A stretch of 64,000 nucleotides of DNA from Perilla frutescens (GCA_026008535.1 BRKX01000001.1:70754317-70818316), one strand, 5' to 3'. Positions 1-13,749 are shown, counted from the first letter of the stretch. Notes: generated from the sequence alone by a model not told the origin. A program made the numbers and translations.

Positions 1-2624
1 TATTTGGACGGAATCTTGGACCTGTTGATGGAAAGTGATGATGATAATTTCCAGTACGCTCATGTTGGCAAGGAAAAAGTGAGAGCTGTCACACGAATGT
101 TGCTACTGCCCAGTAAGTCGGAGAAAAATGTTCTTAGAAGAAGGCTCGCAACAGGTCCTACGGATGCTCCATTTGAGGCCCTAATCATGCCTTACCAGGA
201 TAGGCTTCTATCTGATATCAAGCTTTTGCATTCAGTATACTCATTCATCCCTAGAACCAGAGCACCTCCAGTAAGTGTTAATCTGTACTATTCCTTTATC
301 ACACACACACACACATGTATACGTAGTTTTGATTACTTGTTTGTCAACTGAGCTCTTCTGGGAATGCTGTATTTGGCTCAGATAAATGTCCGTTGTTCAG
401 ACAGAGACTTTGCATACAGGATGGCTGAAGAGTGGCATCACCCCTGGTTGAAGAGGTTGTTGATTGGATTTGCACGAACATCTGATTGTAATGGCCCAAG
501 GAAACCCACTGGTACTCACCCTTTAATACAAGAGATTGATGCTGAATTACCAGTTACACAACCTGCCCTTCAGCTTACGTATAAGATCTTCGGATCTTGT
601 CCACCCATGCAACCATTTGACCCTGCCAAAATGCTGACAGTACGCTCTTCCTCTTTGCACCCCTGTACTTGTTAGTGACTCCACATATCAAGTGGATCTC
701 TGTTATGATATCTTGTACTTTTCCAGGACTCTGGGAAGCTTCAAACACTCGATATACTTCTAAAACGTCTACGGGCAGAAAATCATAGGGTTCTTCTTTT
801 TGCACAGATGACAAAAATGCTGAATATCCTTGAGGTAAATGTAACACATTTTCATGATTCCCATTTGCAGAAGAAGCTTTGTGTTTTCTGGGTTTGAACA
901 TTGAGTTTGAATTACTTCTCTGTTGGAGAGTGGTTTCATAGTTGACACACTCGCTCTGCAGGATTATATGAACTATAGGAAATACCGGTATTTGAGGCTT
1001 GATGGGTCATCCACGATAATGGATCGACGTGACATGGTGAAAGATTTCCAGCACCGGTATGTGCTTTCTTTAATCATCTTCCTTTTTTTTTCCTCCTCCT
1101 TGCTCTTTCTCTCTTTCTCTCTCCCCTCGTTATGAACTCTTTCTGAGCTTTCTGCAAAATATTCTTAGGAGTGATATCTTTGTGTTCTTGCTGAGCACAC
1201 GAGCTGGTGGGCTTGGAATCAATTTGACGGCTGCTGACACTGTCATATTTTATGAAAGTGATTGGAATCCAACTCTGGATTTACAGGCGATGGATAGGGC
1301 CCATCGTCTGGGTCAAACTAAGGATGTTAGTCTCTTTCTATCCCTGAACTATTGCTTGAAAAACCTTTGCTTAATTGTTCTGCTTTGACACTGTGCTAGT
1401 TTCTTTATATGTCCCTTCTTTTGCCTGTAAAATCATAAATTTGAAAATTTCTGAACAAGTCATTTAACAAATGGAGATGAGATTGGTGCATTCATTTGGC
1501 TTATGTTGATCATCATGGATACACTTGCACTTAGAATTGATGAAATGATGTATCATGTGGAAGCATTGGTCATCATTTCTCTCCCTTCCTACTGCAACAT
1601 TACCCTTAAAAGGAAAGTTTATAGTCACTGGTATTAATTTTTCATAAGCTATTTCCTTGTTTACAACTTGTTATGGATTTGCCGTGCGATTAATTTTTAC
1701 TTGAAATTATGAATTGCCCTTTTCACAATAACAAATAATTATCATACTAAAACATGTCTTTTCATCACTTAGGTAACTGTGTACCGCTTAATTTGTAAAG
1801 AGACAGTAGAGGAAAAAATTCTGCAGAGAGCGAGTCAGAAAAACACAGTCCAGCAGCTTGTGATGACAGGTGGTCATGTACAAGGTGACCTTTTGGCTCC
1901 GGAGGATGTTGTATCATTATTGATCGACGATGCCCAACTGGAGCAGAAACTAAAAGAAGTTTCACAACAGGTGTGGCATGAATCATGCCTTTTCTTTCAC
2001 GTTCTGAACTATTCATTCCTGATAGACATTCAATACCAGAATAGTTCAGATTAAAAACACTCGTATATTTTGAAACTAATCGGTTTCTGCTGCCGAACAG
2101 GCAAAAGATAGACAGAAGAAGAAAAGTGGTGCGAAGGGCATCAGAGTTGATGCAGACGGAACTGCATCTTTGGAGGATTTCGTCAACCCTGAATCACAGG
2201 ACAACGACTTTGACCCTCAAGATCCTGAAAAGCCGAAATCCAGCAACAAAAAGGTGATAATCTCTCTGGTTCCTTTGAACTGTGCTTGCGGAATTTGGTA
2301 ACCATTGATAATTGATATTCGGGCATTTATCTATAACATATGAACTTTTGTGTTGATGACTGGATTGTAATGAATAATTTGCCTGTGCAGAGGAAATCCG
2401 CCACTGACAAGCAAACACAACCGAAATCAAGGGCTCAGAAGAGTTCAAAACAGTTGGATTCATCTACAAATCCAACAATAATGGACTACGAACTCGATGA
2501 TCCCCTGCAGAACACCGACTCCGTACAGCAAAGACCAAAGAGGTTGAAAAGGCCAACAAAGAGTGTGAATGAGAACATCGAACCTGCATTCACAGCTATT
2601 CAGCACCAAAACTCAGAACATTAG
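1..2624 (+). CDS. INO80: INO80 chromatin-remodelling ATPase, C-terminal part (gene cut by left edge)
   Basis: Catalytic Swi2/Snf2-type ATPase of the INO80 complex, which slides nucleosomes and exchanges H2A.Z in the nucleus. Exons read from GT-AG borders and continuous frame: 1-270, 382-639, 727-834, 962-1056, 1169-1325, 1773-1970, 2101-2253, 2391-2624; phases agree throughout and give 490 visible residues. Plant INO80 is about 1500 residues, so roughly two thirds lies to the left. The visible part holds the second half of the helicase core: LRLDGSSTIMDRRDMV, then STRAGGLGINLTAADTVIF (motif V) and DRAHRLGQTKDV (motif VI, arginine finger). The Lys-rich tail ends in QRPKRLKRPTKSVNENIEP. No stops or frameshifts are seen. 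The gene converges with the Ca2+-ATPase gene about 0.8 kb away. Family assignment rests on remembered similarity over the whole visible length. Confidence 0.95.
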
Positions 2625-3358
2625 CTACTGAAGAAACCACGAGGCGTTGCAAACTGCCGTCGAGATGATAACGTTTTTCCTGTGTTGGGGTATTGTTGGA
2701 TCTACTGATCTTCACTGGGATGCAAAGCTGTTGCCACTGCGCGGCTGAGGAGCTCTATCGTTCGTAGCATTAGAGGACTGCCTAACTCGTGCGAATGAGC
2801 GAAATGAAGGAAAATTTGTATAGCAGTATTGTACAGATTATTTTTGTAGGATCGAGTTTTTGCCAGCTTCTCTGGTTACTGTACGATAATTATAGTTCTC
2901 ATGTATAGAAGGATTATAGTTCCCAATCATCTTATCATTTATTCCGACTTCTCAACCAGTTCAAGAGGGATCTGTAATCAAGATATGTGAACAAAAACTC
3001 TTGAATAATCAGGAGTTTTTCCTACTTTGCCTGCACCGAATTGAGGTTTCATTCGAGAGAGAGAGAGAGAGAGAGAGAGATGATCTGTATATACATAGTG
3101 CAGGAAGTAAACAATTACATTATATGTAAACCTACGATCTAGATTATACATAGAAAAGAGCTGATTCTGAACATACACAGCAGGTCATCGCTAAGGTTAG
3201 AAAGATGTTAGTCCATCTACATGGCTTCAGCTGCAATGCCATTTTTTTTTTCGCGATTTCCTTCAAATACTCCTACATCACAGCTCAATACCGTAAACAG
3301 AAACGGAAAATAGCATACAATTCATAATACTTACTGGAGGTTGCTGCTGCTGCTGATC

Positions 3359-3421
<63 letters not shown>

Positions 3422-3432
3422 CTGCTACTCCT
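2625..3432. other. Convergent 3' intergenic region INO80 / Ca2+-ATPase
   Basis: Holds the 3' UTRs of the two convergent genes and no ORF of note. It contains a (GA)n run at about 3055-3080 and a long (AT)n run at 3361-3419 directly next to the Ca2+-ATPase stop codon. Confidence 0.7.
3361..3419. repeat. (AT)n microsatellite, about 58 bp
   Basis: Uninterrupted AT dinucleotide run. On the - strand it begins 14 bases after the Ca2+-ATPase TGA (3433-3435), so it lies at the very start of that 3' UTR if the transcript extends through it. Self-complementary and likely length-polymorphic. Confidence 0.95.
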
Positions 3433-6400
3433 TCAAGCGGGTAAGAGCCTATCGTAGCCATCGTGTTGTGCATCATTCTTCTTCAATTTAACAGGAATAC
3501 ACTTCAAAAGGATGGCAATGGGCATGCTCACTGCGCCCAGCAAAGCGCTGAGCATCCATAGTTGCCAGTTCAATGGTACAGTACTCGCGAAAGTGCCCAG
3601 GAATTCGACTATTATCACTTGGAATACAACTGTGGAGACTATTATTCCTGAGAATACCCAGTTTCTAAATATGCCTCGAAAGATGTTTATCTTCTCAATG
3701 TCGCGGCTGTTTATTTCGTTGAAGACCTGGATCAAGATGGGGAGAGAAATTTTCAGAAATGTACAGATGGTTATTTAGTTCACGATTTGATATGAATTTC
3801 AATTAAATTGAATATATAGTTTACCTGGCAGAACACAAATGTGTTGAATATGAAAGTATTGAGTACAGCAGTTGCATCAGGGCCACTGAGTCCCAAGATT
3901 TGCTTCCCAGCAAAATTGAGGACCAGCAGAATACACAGTTGGTAGATGCTCTGACCAATGATATTCCTCCACATGGCCATGGTAATGAGACTCTCCGACC
4001 TCCCGACTGGCGGCCGCTTCATCAGGCCGTCATGTGGTGGTTCAGTGGCCAGTGCAAGCGCTCCTAAAGTGTCCATGATCAGGTTCACCCAGAGCAACTG
4101 CACCGCGGTGAGGGGTGTCGATCCTGGAGAGTCATCAGCAAACGAAACGTGTTATATTTACCTCATGGTAATTATAACAAGAGGTGGTTCGAGGTTGAAG
4201 TGGACAATGAGAAACACAAGATTGGCAATGAACACAAGAACCTGAGGCACAAGCAGATATGAAGTTGATCATGAGAGCAACGATATTAACGGTCAACTGG
4301 AATTGCACGAATTTCTGTATGTTGATGTACACAGCACGTCCCCATTTTGCAACTGTGACAATTGTTGAGAAATTGTCATCCATCACAATCACATCGGCAC
4401 TTTCTTTTGCAACCTGAAATTCGAATACGTTAACAATGTTCTTGCATTATTCCAATATTTGATAAGAGAATCTTCCATACAAAACCTCTGTTCCAGCAAT
4501 GCCCATAGCTAGTCCAATATCTGCCTCATGCATCGCAGGAGCATCATTTGTTCCATCACCGGTAACTGCAGCAACTTCCAGCAACCTTCTGCATGTCTTC
4601 ACCAAGACGTGTTTGTCTGTCGGAGATGCCCGAGCCATCACCTACATTCAAGATCAAGACCTAAATAGATATTGTAAAAAAAGACAAATGATTTCGTATT
4701 TCTCTAGGAATTAGACGTGGAAGTTCATTGATCACCTTAAGCCTGGGTATATCTCGTTCCATCTCCAGAGCATTTTTATGACGGAAAGTTGGACCTTCAA
4801 CTGCAAGATCATCATCGTCTTCTTTGAGAATGCCACATTCTTTAGCTATTGCTTTAGCTGTATTGATGTTATCACCTGTGACCATGCGCACAGTGATTCC
4901 TGCTTCCATACAAGTTTCAACTGCTTCCTTCACCCCTGGTCGAACGGGGTCCTTGATTCCCACTACAGTAATCAGCGTATAGCCATGATCAGGGATGCTA
5001 TTCCCATGAAAGCCATCATCAATGTCTTTAAAAGCTAAACAAAGAGTGCGTAAAGCTTCGTTGGCAAAGCCATTGATCACATCCAACACATTTCTCCCTT
5101 GTTCTTCTGTCAAAGGGACAGTTTCCCCCTTGGCAGTGATGCTCTTGTCGCACATCTTCAATATAATCTCAGACGCGCCTTTGCAGAAAGCTCGGAGCTT
5201 GCCATCTGGAAGAACGACGAGCACGGACATCTTTTTCTTTTCAGAATTAAAAGGTTCCACCTTCAGAAACTTGCATACACGGCGCTGCTCATTGAAATCA
5301 CCACCAAGGCGCAGTCCAAACTCTAGTATTGCTGTTTCTGTTGGCGTGCCTAAAATGGAAACCTTTCCTTCTTTATTCTTAACGACCTCAGACCCTGTAT
5401 TGTTGAATATTGCTTGTAGGAGAACGTTTAGTACAGTTCCTGATATGCTAGAATCCAATGTATCAGTGCCACTATTGGCACCTACTGCTTTGATTTTTCC
5501 ACAAATCCATGTTTTGCTCACTACCATATGGTTTGTTGTCAATGTCCCCGTTTTATCAGTGCAAATGCACGTAGCAGAACCCATCGTCTCACAGGCAGAG
5601 AGATGCCTCACTAACGCGTGGTCACTCATGAGCTTCTTCATTGCAAAAGCAAGACTCAGTGTCACAGCTAGGGGGAGTCCCTCCGGCACTGCAACGACTA
5701 TTATAGTCACTGCAGTGGCGAAATAGTTCAAAAGCGTCAGAGCATCACTAGAGTTCCATATAGTAAGCTCATCGCTAAGCCCTTTCTGAACCAGGAACCT
5801 TGCTGTCAAGACAAGGAAAGTTAAGACAGCAAAAGCCAGGCCGATTTTCCCAATAATTGTAGCTACACCGTTCAGCTTCACCTGCAGCGGGGTCTCATCT
5901 TCTCCTCCCTCGCTGAGAGTTTCCATCAACTTCCCCCATTCAGTTCTCATGCCAACAGTAGTCACCAACATCTTTCCAGTTCCATCTTGAACTTTCGTCC
6001 CTGCTAAAAGAAAAGGTCGTTTCTCATATATATTTATCGGAACACTTTCACCGGTCAAACTTGACTGATCAATGAGCAAGTTGTACCCTGATACAAATAT
6101 TCCATCTGCTGGAACTTGGTCCCCGATTGATAGATGAACCATATCTCCGACAACCAAGTCATATATGGAGATCTTTTGTCTGATTCCATCCCTAATGACC
6201 TGGATAAAAATCTTTTTCTTCTCCTTGTCCAACTCCTTGAACTGCAATGACTGTCTGTAATCACTAACTGCAGTAACAAAAACGACCAACAATATGCTTA
6301 CTATGATCCCTAACCCGTCATAAGTCCCCTTTGGCCACCCTTCAGTGGCGAGACCAACTCCAACAGAGACCACGGCACAGACTATAAGTATGATAAGTGT

Positions 6401-9269
6401 CACGTCGTGCAAAGCATCCCACAGAAACAACCAGAAGCTCTTAGATGGTTTCTCAGTGTACACATTGGGACCAAAAACATCTTGTCTGGTGGGCACATCC
6501 CCAGAGTTAACTCCGTCCTCTAGTGAAACGTTCAATCTCTCAGCAAGCCCTTCAACTCCTTTCAGTTTAGTTAATGTTCTGATATCATAGGAAGCTACTA
6601 TAGTTGCAAGTTTATCTGGATCAATCCCAAATCCTGCAAATCTAGCCTCTTCTTGGACACCATTCCCCAAATCCAATTCCAAATCTTGTTCGATGGATTC
6701 GCTTGAGGCACTATCATCTGCTGAGGGAAGTTTCATTGCTTGTCCAGCTATTATACGATGGCAAAAAAATGCGCAAAATGGATCAAATTCAAACTGAATT
6801 CTTACATCATAACCAAGAATACAAGCATGAACAGAAATATACCTTCAATAAACCTGAGTGCTGCAGTGTAAGCAACAAAACATACACGTATGTTTTCCTG
6901 GTAAATAGAAGGAATATTATCAGATTCAGAAAATTAAATTTGGCAAAGCCACATATTGATGAAAGAACCTGGAAACTTTGAGATCAAGTAACATTTTGAA
7001 CAGAATGGACTGTAAAATGCAGAGGGTCCCCATCTGAAGACATGAAGATCAATGCTAAAAACAGATAACAAATTATCTCTCGATTTCAATCATGGCCTAC
7101 TTCACCATTGCAAGAGCCAAGAGTGTTGACGTGGGGAATAACTAGCAGCTGGTGTCAATGCAATTACAAAATGCATGCGAAGATACTTGTGATTTTAACA
7201 ATCCAATAAGTCGTTCAATACTTTTTGCATGGGAAATGTAGTAAATCCAATGCCGTTTCTCCAAAAATCATATATTTCATTAGTTAGTTAATTACCAATT
7301 TAAAGTTCAAACTGCTAAAAGTAAACGCATCCAACTCCATTCCATCACTTCGACATGTATATATTGCTTGTGCCATTGAAATGAAAGATAGTGATTGAAA
7401 AGAAAAAGGGACAGTCCACATTCCACGGTGACTCAAAACTACATCAGCAAGTTATTAACCGGAATAAATGTTCATTTGTGACTTAATCAACATGGACTAG
7501 TATATCAATCATAATCATCTTTCCAAAAAAGTATTAATTCTGACTTTTTCCATTTCCTTGACAATTAATATCATCAAATTACACACCATTGCTAGGTTTT
7601 ACCCCGAATTTAATTAAAAACTGCCAGAGGAGTATCCTTTGAAGGGGAAGTTCTACGGTCTACCCTAACCTAAATACCCTCGTGGGTAGGATTTTGACAA
7701 GTGATTGTATATTTGTATACTTGTAAGGGCGTTCACTGTGGTGCTAGTCCATAATGGTGCCATATTATCAAACATTTCATTTTTCAATTACTCAATATTT
7801 TATCCACTATGGTGCTACCTCACTTTTAACTATTTATTATGGACCCCACTATCATTATTACTATATATAATTTATATATTTTTATAATGAAGGAAAGCAC
7901 AAAAAATGCAAAAAGGGTGGAGAGAGAAAATATTTGGGCCCACTATTTAATTCAATAACCAGGCCCTTGCACAAAGAACTCATTTCTTATTTTGCTACCT
8001 TGACTTGTGTTCCATTATGATGGAACCTGATTCTTATTTTGCCACATAGATATAAACACCTCCCATAATGGATGCTCTAAAACTCATATCAAATGTCCAT
8101 GCCACATGGCAAGATCTCACCCATGTTAGTAAGATATAATTTCCCCCTTTGAAGATAGTGTTCAAATTGTTGTATGGCAACATAGTCAAATGTTCCATAG
8201 TATGATACGGGATAAAATTCTCTAGTTCACTTTTCATGTCTCACTATTATGTCCCACTATAAAATTTAATATTTTAAAAATATTTATTATAAAAATAAAT
8301 TTTATTATAGTATTACAAATCATAATCAACATTTATTGTTAAAAATTAAAATTTTAAAAAATTATATACTCTACTTTTGGAATAATCAACCATATTAATC
8401 AATTATATTTACTAAAAAATAAGAAATAAATATAACTCCTAATTGAGTGGAATGGACCCTAAATAATAATTATAAAATTAAACTAAGCCATAGCAAATTG
8501 AAATTGAAGAAAAAAATTGATGAAAATTAAATAAAAATCAAGATGAGATACTAATTGGGATAGAAAAAAGTGGGATAGATAATTTCATTTAAGTATGATA
8601 CGGCCAACACTATAAGGACATTTTTTTCCAAGAAAATTACGTATCACGATGGGCCATTTGGTTGACATGGAATCTGGTATAGGAAAATAATTTGATTTCT
8701 TATTTTTAAATTCATATATTTGGTTTTATTTTAATGAACGATGAGAAAGTAATTAAATTCCTCAAAATAAGGAAAATAATGCAACTTTTACTTCAAGTAT
8801 GTATTTTGATTACTTGCCTCTGGAAATCTTGTGTATGATAATTTTATGTTTCGAATTTTTCATCAATTATATCTTATTATATATATTATTAAATTTTGAA
8901 TTTATAATTTTTCAACAAAAAATATGAAAAAAATTAATTTTGAAATTTTTTAGATCTTCATTATTTTATTTTTTATGATTTGTTATTAATTTTGAATTTA
9001 CAATTTTCAACCCAAAAAATGTAAAAAAAATATCTTTCAAAAATTTGAAAAAAAAAGATTAAAATTTGATTATTCTAGCAACCACTTTTTAGAATTGATG
9101 GTAAGGGAGTGTCGGACTCAAGACATTGAGCAACTTGGTTATAGAATTGACAATAAAATTTTTGTATTAATCTAATAATCATCTTTATTATTTATTATTT
9201 TGGTAATCATATAATTTATTTTGATTTAAATTATATTTAAATAACATGTTGTCTTCAAATTACTTAGAG

Positions 9270-9300
<31 letters not shown>

Positions 9301-11765
9301 TATAATTATTATTATTATTATTATTAGTAGTAGTAGTAGTATTATTATTATTATTATTATTATACTTAAACTTATAAACTATATTGTTCATATCTTAAAA
9401 ATTATTGGTAATACGAACATGATAAGAAATATTTTAAGCATTTCATTTTGAAACACAAGATAAATAATATGCTAGGATTCATTTTCCTCAAAATTACATT
9501 CCTATAAATTATATTCTCAAACAACTTTATTTTCCCATCAAGCAAACGAGTTCTATGTGTGACAAAAATATAATTTTAGACCACTTCTACAAACCAAAAA
9601 TAGAAGTTATTTTTGCCATTTTGCTAGTTTAAAATAAAAAAATGAAGATGATTTAATCATTTTTTATTTTTTATTAGAAAAACACACACGTCATCAAAGC
9701 AAAATACTGTTTTCTCCAGCAAAAAATAAAATAAAAATACTGTCACTAAAAATCCCGCTCCTTCATCCGTTGCGTGACGTGACATGAAAACCGCGACCCC
9801 AGTAACCAAAAATTAAAATTATATTTTCCAACAACTAAAAACGTCTAGTTACATTATTTTTAATTTTAAAATGTTTGTATATGTTTTGTACTTTCATGTC
9901 CTTTTAAAGATGGTAATGAAGATTATTTTTTTGAGAATGCCTTTAAGATGAAGATGCTTGTAAGTTTCTCGGAAATTTCCTTATTTGCCTTTACTATAAG
10001 ATGCTACAAGTCAAAAAGTACCACTTCCCTCTTTAATTATGATGGTCTCAATCGCTGATTATCAACCACAAGACTGACTTCTACTTCTGCTGCTCTGCAT
10101 CTCTTCCAGCCCCATCGAGTCCAGATTCTATTTTTCTTTAATTTTGATGTTCAAACGTTTATTAAAATAAATAAGATGGAATCGGATACGAAAGACCAGA
10201 CTATCCTCATAGTGTCTTTTTTTTTTTTTTTTAATTGGAGAAAATGGAGGTAGATTTCAAACAAGGGATCTCTTCTTTTATACATATATCTTCATGGTTT
10301 GGATATTTCCGAAGAACTCCTAACAGAGTTAAAATAGATTCAATTTTTATTTTTATGTTTTTTCAATTCAATTCTTGTACGCCTTATGAGGTACTATCTC
10401 ATGTGGCACAATATCTCTATTGAGACATTTGAGGTAGTACCTCATGAGATATTGAGACACTTGAGGTAGTCCATTGGACTTTCAAGTGTTCCAATAGAGA
10501 TATTGTGCCACATGAGGTAGTACCTCATGAGGCATACAAGAATTTCCCCTTACCCACCCTACCATGAGGGCAGCTGTGACAGTGAGAGCACCATTAAATA
10601 GGAAGCATTTATTATGAAAGAAGTAGGCGTCCAAACATTTCAAGACTATAATTGGGAAAACTCTATGTTACTCCGGATAAAAATGAAAGTGTTGAGATAG
10701 ACCTATTGTGATACTTTCTGCACTATCATGAGGGTAGCAGAGAATTTATTCTATAATTGTGAGATAGGTAGATGCCGGTACCTCTCAACTCAGAGCTTAG
10801 AAGTATGGACATGAATTTTCTTTTTCTCACTATCCAATCAAAAAAGACGAAGGGGTGTGAAAAAGCTTTTTATTGTATCATACAAAAGGTCCTAATTATT
10901 AAGAAAAGACCAATATTCTCACTAAAAACTTTATAAAAAATAATATTAAGTAGAAGATCAATAATTTTATATTTTAAGAAAGTTATAGCTTGGCTTTTTC
11001 AATCAACAGTTGTGAAATAACTATCATAGTTTACCGTCCAATAGAAAATGTCAACTGCAGGGGCAACAGTCACCAACTAACAAGGAGATAGAAGGGAGCA
11101 TGTTTTCTGCTCTCACTCTTCCGTCCATTTCTCTACAAACAAAAATCTTCTCCTAATTCTTTCTATTTTTAGAAATATTTGTAGATATTAAATTAATGTA
11201 AAATCATATTCTGCTCTACTAGCTTAAATTTTTAGATGAACTAACCATTTAGCAAGATATCATAATTAGGTCAAACCAAAATTATCCAGCGCTTCTCTTT
11301 ACCATCTAGTTTTTTTAGATGAAGTAGTCGTTTTAACAAACTACACAACAGATTAAATATAAGATTTACACTATTATTAATTCTCAAGTAATATTCACAC
11401 TATTATTACAAAATAAAAATGACAATCATTTGAGAAAAAAGAAAACGAAACTGAATTCGGATTTACGTTTCCATGAAAATCGAAAATGCTCTGTTTCAAA
11501 AGCTACGATTACGCGTAATTATACGATCATCCAAAAAAAAGGAGAAAATTAAGAAGCAGCAAAGCTATTATATACGTACCCTAAGCCTTCTCATATGTTC
11601 CTTCGCTTCGGAGCGCTTCTCAAGATCGGCGGCATATCGGAAGCGGCGGCGGCGATTCTTCACGAGTTTTCCGACGGCGTCACGCCACCTCTTGAGCGCC
11701 TCCTCCGAGCTGCCTTTGTGGTTCAAGTCGAACTCCGGCGGAATGAACTTTTCCATTTTTGGCAA
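3433..11765 (-). CDS. Autoinhibited Ca2+-transporting P2B-type ATPase, ACA4/ACA11-like
   Basis: Calmodulin-stimulated Ca2+ pump; ACA4/ACA11 act at the vacuole in Arabidopsis. Exons on the complement: 11765-11580, 6897-6843, 6747-4736, 4641-4486, 4413-4242, 4123-3825, 3726-3433. They sum to 3174 nt (1057 residues), with all phases matching and no stops. Exon 1 carries the basic calmodulin-binding/autoinhibitory stretch (RWRDAVGKLVKNRRRRFRY). The 55-nt exon 2 encodes ENIRVCFVAYTAALRFIE. Then come the actuator TGES (about residue 312), PEGLPLA of TM4, the phosphorylated Asp in DKTGTLT (about 478), TGDGTNDAP (about 778) and a cytosolic C-terminus ending HDGYDRLLPA, an ACA4/11-like ending. Start: MPKMEK; a second Met three codons on is possible. 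The donor at the end of exon 4 is the weak GTTTTG. Confidence 0.93.
7727..8077. mobile_element. Tourist-like (PIF/Harbinger) MITE
   Basis: A 351-bp element with imperfect terminal inverted repeats GGGCGTTCACTGTGG and (complement) GAGCATCCATTATGG, flanked by the 3-bp duplication TAA (7724-7726 and 8078-8080). TIR type and TSD fit PIF/Harbinger. Non-coding; lies in intron 1 of the Ca2+-ATPase gene. Confidence 0.75.
8270..8600. repeat. Dispersed AT-rich repeat, copy 1
   Basis: Clearly similar in sequence and order to 13750-14045, e.g. the shared core AATTTTAAAAAATTATATAC followed by AATAATCAACC and later CCTAATTG.GTGGAAT. Ends are not sharp, so the class is unknown; probably an old non-autonomous DNA transposon. 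Confidence 0.6.
9270..9361. repeat. AAT/ATT trinucleotide microsatellite block
   Basis: (AAT)n is followed by (ATT)n, a short (AGT)n and again (ATT)n. The AAT and ATT arms are complementary, so the block can fold on itself. Confidence 0.9.
10371..10543. mobile_element. 173-bp foldback (long inverted repeat) element
   Basis: Left arm 10371-10426 (ATTCTTGTACGCCTTATGAG...) pairs with right arm 10488-10543 almost base for base; a smaller inner pair built on TTGAGGTAGT lies in the loop. Length and structure fit a foldback MITE. It lies inside the Ca2+-ATPase intron, so the pre-mRNA would form a near-perfect hairpin of about 56 bp. No clear target-site duplication is seen. Confidence 0.8.
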
Positions 11766-13749
11766 CCGTAGCAGAGTAGTGTAGGGTCACTCAGCATACA
11801 TTTTACAGTACTGAAATGGAAACCGAACTGCAGCCGCGAGGAGCAGAGAAAACGAGTGCGTTTTATAGTTGTGATAGCGTACACCGTACAACAGCGGAAC
11901 GCGGCTCCACGCGGTTCTCATTTCTCATTCTCATAATCACATTTATGCCCTTCATTTCTTCGTTATTTCTGCGTGGGTGCGATGGAATGTTCTAATTTAT
12001 TTTTTTTACTAGAGAAACCATTGTTAAAACTTCTATTTTGTCTCCTGTGGCTGTGGCCCTTGTCTCCTTAAGACGCGGGATGATTCAAATGCATTATCTT
12101 TCAATTAGTTTTACTAATATAATTAAATTAATTTTAGAAGCGTTATTTTTCATTCAATATTTTCAAAATATTGTTTTAAAATAATTTTTTCCTTGAACGA
12201 TTATTGCATTTATTAAGTTTTTATATGACTGATTTTTATGATACGAGTTGATGGAACGATATGAACTAATTTGATTGGTACGTACGACCAGTATAGTTTG
12301 ATTTAGGATATTGTTAATATGATTATCGATTCCTTCAAAAAAGGGGTAAATAAATTAAACGTTCTAATTTCTCCTTACACATGTTTGTAATTTCTATATT
12401 TCATGGATTGTGGTCGTCAATCAAATTCGAAATTGATGGATTGATCCGAATAGCTTCAGAAAAAAGTAAGAGTGAAAAAATTATAGTTTGACAGGAATTT
12501 GGTTGGAACTGAATTTATACATCTTATATTTTAATTAAATATTGAAAGTTTCATGTTCGATTTTATTTAAGCACTAAATATATATGTGTTGATACTTAAA
12601 TGATATATTCAGTTAATTACTGGCGGGTAAGTTATGTTATATTTAGTGTTGATTTATTAAAATTAGAATTTTTGGCTGACATTAATTGATAAATTTATAT
12701 ATATTAAATATTTTTTCGTAAACTTGTTGACCCAAAATCGAAGGGTTATAATTAGGTCCAAAATTTTACAGCTCGAATTGGCCCGAATCAATTATAGTCC
12801 GACATGTCAATATAATATAATGGGATTGACTCGAAATCGAGTGGTTAACCCGATTGATATCCTTAACTATGGTGATATGATTTTGATTAATACTGCTGGT
12901 GTAATTGATATGATCATACGAAAATGTAAGTATGATAGTCCAAAATAGAAAAAAAATGACATAAAATAATTTGTTTATTTATACATTTGAGTACTCCATA
13001 ATTCATATATTGCGATATTCTCTTACTTCTGCGTACTACCTTTATTTATTGTTAGTGCTCCACACGCTTTTTTTTTTTTTTTTCTTTTCTTTTTTTTTTA
13101 AAAAAACTTTTGTCTTGCCTACTTTTTTTTTTTTAATTAACTTTTGCCCCTGCATTTTTAAGAGATAGGACAAGTAAAGAGCAAGAAGAAGAAGCAAATA
13201 TAGGAGACAAAAGTATAAAATTTATAGTGCATAGGATTAGAAAATAGAAATTGAAATTGCAACGATAAAGGTTACATTTATTACAGTTTGTCGATTATTT
13301 ATTTTTGGGTTTTGATAATTGAATTGGTGGAGTGACCTAATTTTTTATGTTCGGCTATAGTTAGGTCGGTACGTATACATATGGAAGGAATTTGTTTTGA
13401 GCTAGTGAATGTGGTAAAGAAAAAATGGTTCAAATTAAATAGTTATGTTGCTAGGAATATATTTAAACAATTTAATTAAGTTAAGCTATGAAAATTCTAT
13501 ATTATTTTCTTCCACAATTGGTTAAGAATGAATAACTCGCCTCCAAAGTATTTTTTATGTTAATTATTCTTATTAAGCATACTCATGTATAGTAAGTTGT
13601 TGGTAAATACACATACATAATGTTAATTCATATATTGTAGGTGTTTGTAAACAATGGATTGAATGCTACGTGTTTTAATTTCTATCCGATTTGGATGAGT
13701 AGAGATCATCTAGTCCCAATTTTGTGTGCCAACAATAAAATTATATATA

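Larger units (their letters stand above)
6898..11579 (-). other. 4.7 kb first intron of the Ca2+-ATPase gene
   Basis: Separates the calmodulin-binding exon (11580-11765) from the 55-nt exon 2. It is AT-rich, with no coding sequence I can support. It contains a PIF/Harbinger-like MITE (7727-8077), a dispersed repeat (about 8270-8600), an AAT/ATT microsatellite block (about 9270-9361) and a foldback element (10371-10543). The small ORFs in it look like chance. Confidence 0.85.

Noticed and set aside
5022..5726. 234-codon ORF on the + strand
   Set aside because: It lies entirely antisense to the conserved Ca2+-ATPase exon 3; codon pattern and motifs belong to the - strand.
12724..12948. 74-codon ORF in the NUP93 upstream region
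   Set aside because: Starts with TTG, lies in AT-rich intergenic DNA and shows no domain or homologue I recognise.
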